A stretch of DNA of 64,000 bases from CAVYOE01 sp963770155 (lineage in GTDB: Bacteria > Actinomycetota > Thermoleophilia > Solirubrobacterales > 70-9). A model generated the notes under the pieces. The model saw only the letters and a list, made by a program, of their open reading frames with translations, ran no database searches and was not told the origin of the DNA. The stretch is from contig CAVYOE010000001.1 of assembly GCA_963770155.1 (NCBI GenBank), positions 558,001-622,000 of the forward strand, in the 5' to 3' direction. A program made the translations under genes and the position numbers. The stretch's first letter is position 1, and every line of letters begins with the position of its first letter. Positions 62,651 through 64,000 of this stretch are shown piece by piece.

Positions 62651-64000
62651 CAGCTCCACTCCCTGATATCGACGAAGTGACCCTCGATCGCCGCGGCGGC
62701 CGCCATCGTCGGGCTCATCAGGTGGGTGCGTCCGCCGGCACCCTGGCGGCCCTCGAAGTTTCGGTTGCTGGTGGAGGCACATCGCTCGCCCTGGGCGAGG
62801 ATGTCGGGGTTCATTCCCAGGCACATCGAGCAGCCGGCGCCCCGCCACTCGAACCCGGCCGCGCGAAAGACCTCGTCGAGACCCTCCTGCTCGGCCTGGC
62901 TCTTGACCTGCGCGGAGCCCGGCACGACCATGGCGCGGACCGAGTCGGCGACCTTCTTACCTTCTACGGCGCGGGCGGCCTCCCGCAGGTCGGAGATCCG
63001 CGAGTTCGTGCAGGAGCCGATGAAGACGCGCTCGGGGCGGATCTCCTTCATCGGGGTGCCCGGCTTCAGGTCCATGTAGGCAAGGGCTCGTTCGGCGGAC
63101 TCGCGATCGGCAGGCGAGTCCATCCGGGTGGGATCGGGGACCTCGCCGGCAACCTCGACCACCATGCCGGGAGTCGTACCCCAGGTCACCATCGGCGAGA
63201 TCTCGGAGGCGTCGATCTGCTCCTCGCGATCAAAGCCGGCACCGTCATCGGTGGGCAGCCGGCGCCAGCGCGCGACGGCGTCGTCCCAGTCGGCGGGGAC
63301 CCCGGGCCGCCCCTGCATGTATTCGAAGGTCGTCTCGTCAGGGGCGATCATGCCGGCGCGCCCGCCGCCCTCGATCGTCATGTTGCAGATCGTCATCCGC
63401 TGCTCCATGGTCAGCGCCTCGATCGGAGGACCGGCGTACTCGACGGCGTGGCCCGCCATGCCGCCGGTGCCGAGACGGCCAATGGTCGCCAGGATCAGGT
63501 CCTTCGAGGTGACGCCTTCGGCCAGCGCGCCCGAGTAGTTGATCCGCATCGACTTCGGCTTCCGCTGGACCAGGCACTGGGTCGCGAGCACGTGCTCGAC
63601 CTCGGAGGTGCCGATCCCGAAGGCAAGCGCACCGAAGGCGCCGTGGGTCGAGGTGTGCGAGTCGCCGCAGACGATCGTCATCCCGGGCTGGGTCGCGCCG
63701 AGCTCCGGGCCGATCACGTGGACGATCCCCTGCCGGTCGGAGCCGAGGGAATAGATGGGAATTCCGAACTCCTCGCAGTTGCGCTCCAGCGTCTCGACCT
63801 GGACCCGGGAGAGCTCATCGGCGATCCGCCTGGCGACGTCGGTGCCGTCGGTGGGCACGTTGTGGTCGGCGGTGGCCAGCGTCTTGTCCGGCCGCCTCAC
63901 CTTCCGGCCTTCGAGACGCAGGCCCTCGAACGCCTGCGGAGAGGTCACCTCGTGCACGAGGTGGAGGTCGATGTAGATCAGCTCCTCGGCGACCTCGTGC
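62650..64000 (-). CDS. leuC: 3-isopropylmalate dehydratase large subunit (5' end outside window)
   Basis: 450 residues seen, about 20 missing at the N-terminus. The frame stays open to the window edge (LIYIDLHLVHEVTSPQAFEG). VCGDSHTSTHGAFGALAFG is conserved, and the [4Fe-4S] cysteines are in IGSCTNSRISDL and GCSMCLGMN. Aconitase-type isomerisation of isopropylmalate and citramalate. Confidence 0.95.
   Translation of the reverse strand, partial: HEVAEELIYIDLHLVHEVTSPQAFEGLRLEGRKVRRPDKTLATADHNVPTDGTDVARRIADELSRVQVETLERNCEEFGIPIYSLGSDRQGIVHVIGPELGATQPGMTIVCGDSHTSTHGAFGALAFGIGTSEVEHVLATQCLVQRKPKSMRINYSGALAEGVTSKDLILATIGRLGTGGMAGHAVEYAGPPIEALTMEQRMTICNMTIEGGGRAGMIAPDETTFEYMQGRPGVPADWDDAVARWRRLPTDDGAGFDREEQIDASEISPMVTWGTTPGMVVEVAGEVPDPTRMDSPADRESAERALAYMDLKPGTPMKEIRPERVFIGSCTNSRISDLREAARAVEGKKVADSVRAMVVPGSAQVKSQAEQEGLDEVFRAAGFEWRGAGCSMCLGMNPDILAQGERCASTSNRNFEGRQGAGGRTHLMSPTMAAAAAIEGHFVDIREWS

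Overview
The window is high-GC DNA with dense, mostly single-copy bacterial housekeeping genes. Many are joined by 1- or 4-base start/stop overlaps. The LexA-type operator (GAAC-N4-GTTC) before a mutagenesis cassette, the SepF/YggT division genes, MurA with Asp in place of the reactive Cys, and the families of secreted proteins with lysine/arginine/cysteine-rich C-termini fit an Actinomycetota member, most likely of the Thermoleophilia (Solirubrobacterales) lineage. The lineage is inferred from gene content; no database search was possible.

Layout. 1-8 kb: a secreted-protein region (two RTX-type proteins, two further paralogues, a beta-propeller) with ispG among them, followed by an iron-containing redox enzyme and a divergent CDGSH protein. 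8-11.7 kb: glycosyltransferase, acyl-CoA synthetase, OsmC, VOC protein. 11.7-18.8 kb (minus strand): the classic rpsB-tsf-pyrH-frr-uppS-cdsA-dxr-rseP cluster, with a divergent, degenerate primase-like membrane protein at its head. 20.1-25.7 kb (minus): cca, pgeF, yggS, sepF, proC, yggT, lspA, rluD. 25.7-28.5 kb: two tandem PQQ-like propeller proteins. 28.5-35.7 kb (minus): murA-hisZ-hisG-hisD-hisB-hisH-hisA-hisF. 35.8-37.6 kb: a membrane-anchored hydrolase and a secreted protein. 37.8-43.4 kb: a LexA-box-controlled imuB-DUF6504-dnaE2 mutagenesis cassette. 43.5-49.6 kb (minus): a complete 16S-23S-5S rRNA operon with promoter, processing stems and terminators. 49.7-54.1 kb: tyrS and a class A penicillin-binding protein. 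54.1-64 kb (minus): leuC-leuD-methyltransferase-leuB-(DUF1059)-ilvE-cimA-aminotransferase-argH-mpg, a branched-chain amino acid and arginine block.

The most striking feature is a complete group I intron of 735 bases inside the 23S rRNA gene. It lies in helix 69, after E. coli position ~1917 and inside the I-CeuI target sequence. P1, P3, P4, P5, P6, P7, P8 and P9 can be paired by eye. It carries a single-motif LAGLIDADG endonuclease ORF in loop 6 that runs through catalytic-core sequence at both ends.

Several conserved genes (frr, tyrS, imuB, the PBP, a hydrolase) carry single-base insertions or deletions. Because frr and tyrS are essential, these are most simply read as sequencing or assembly errors, and gene ends in this window should be treated with that in mind. 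No tRNA genes, insertion sequences or CRISPR arrays were seen.
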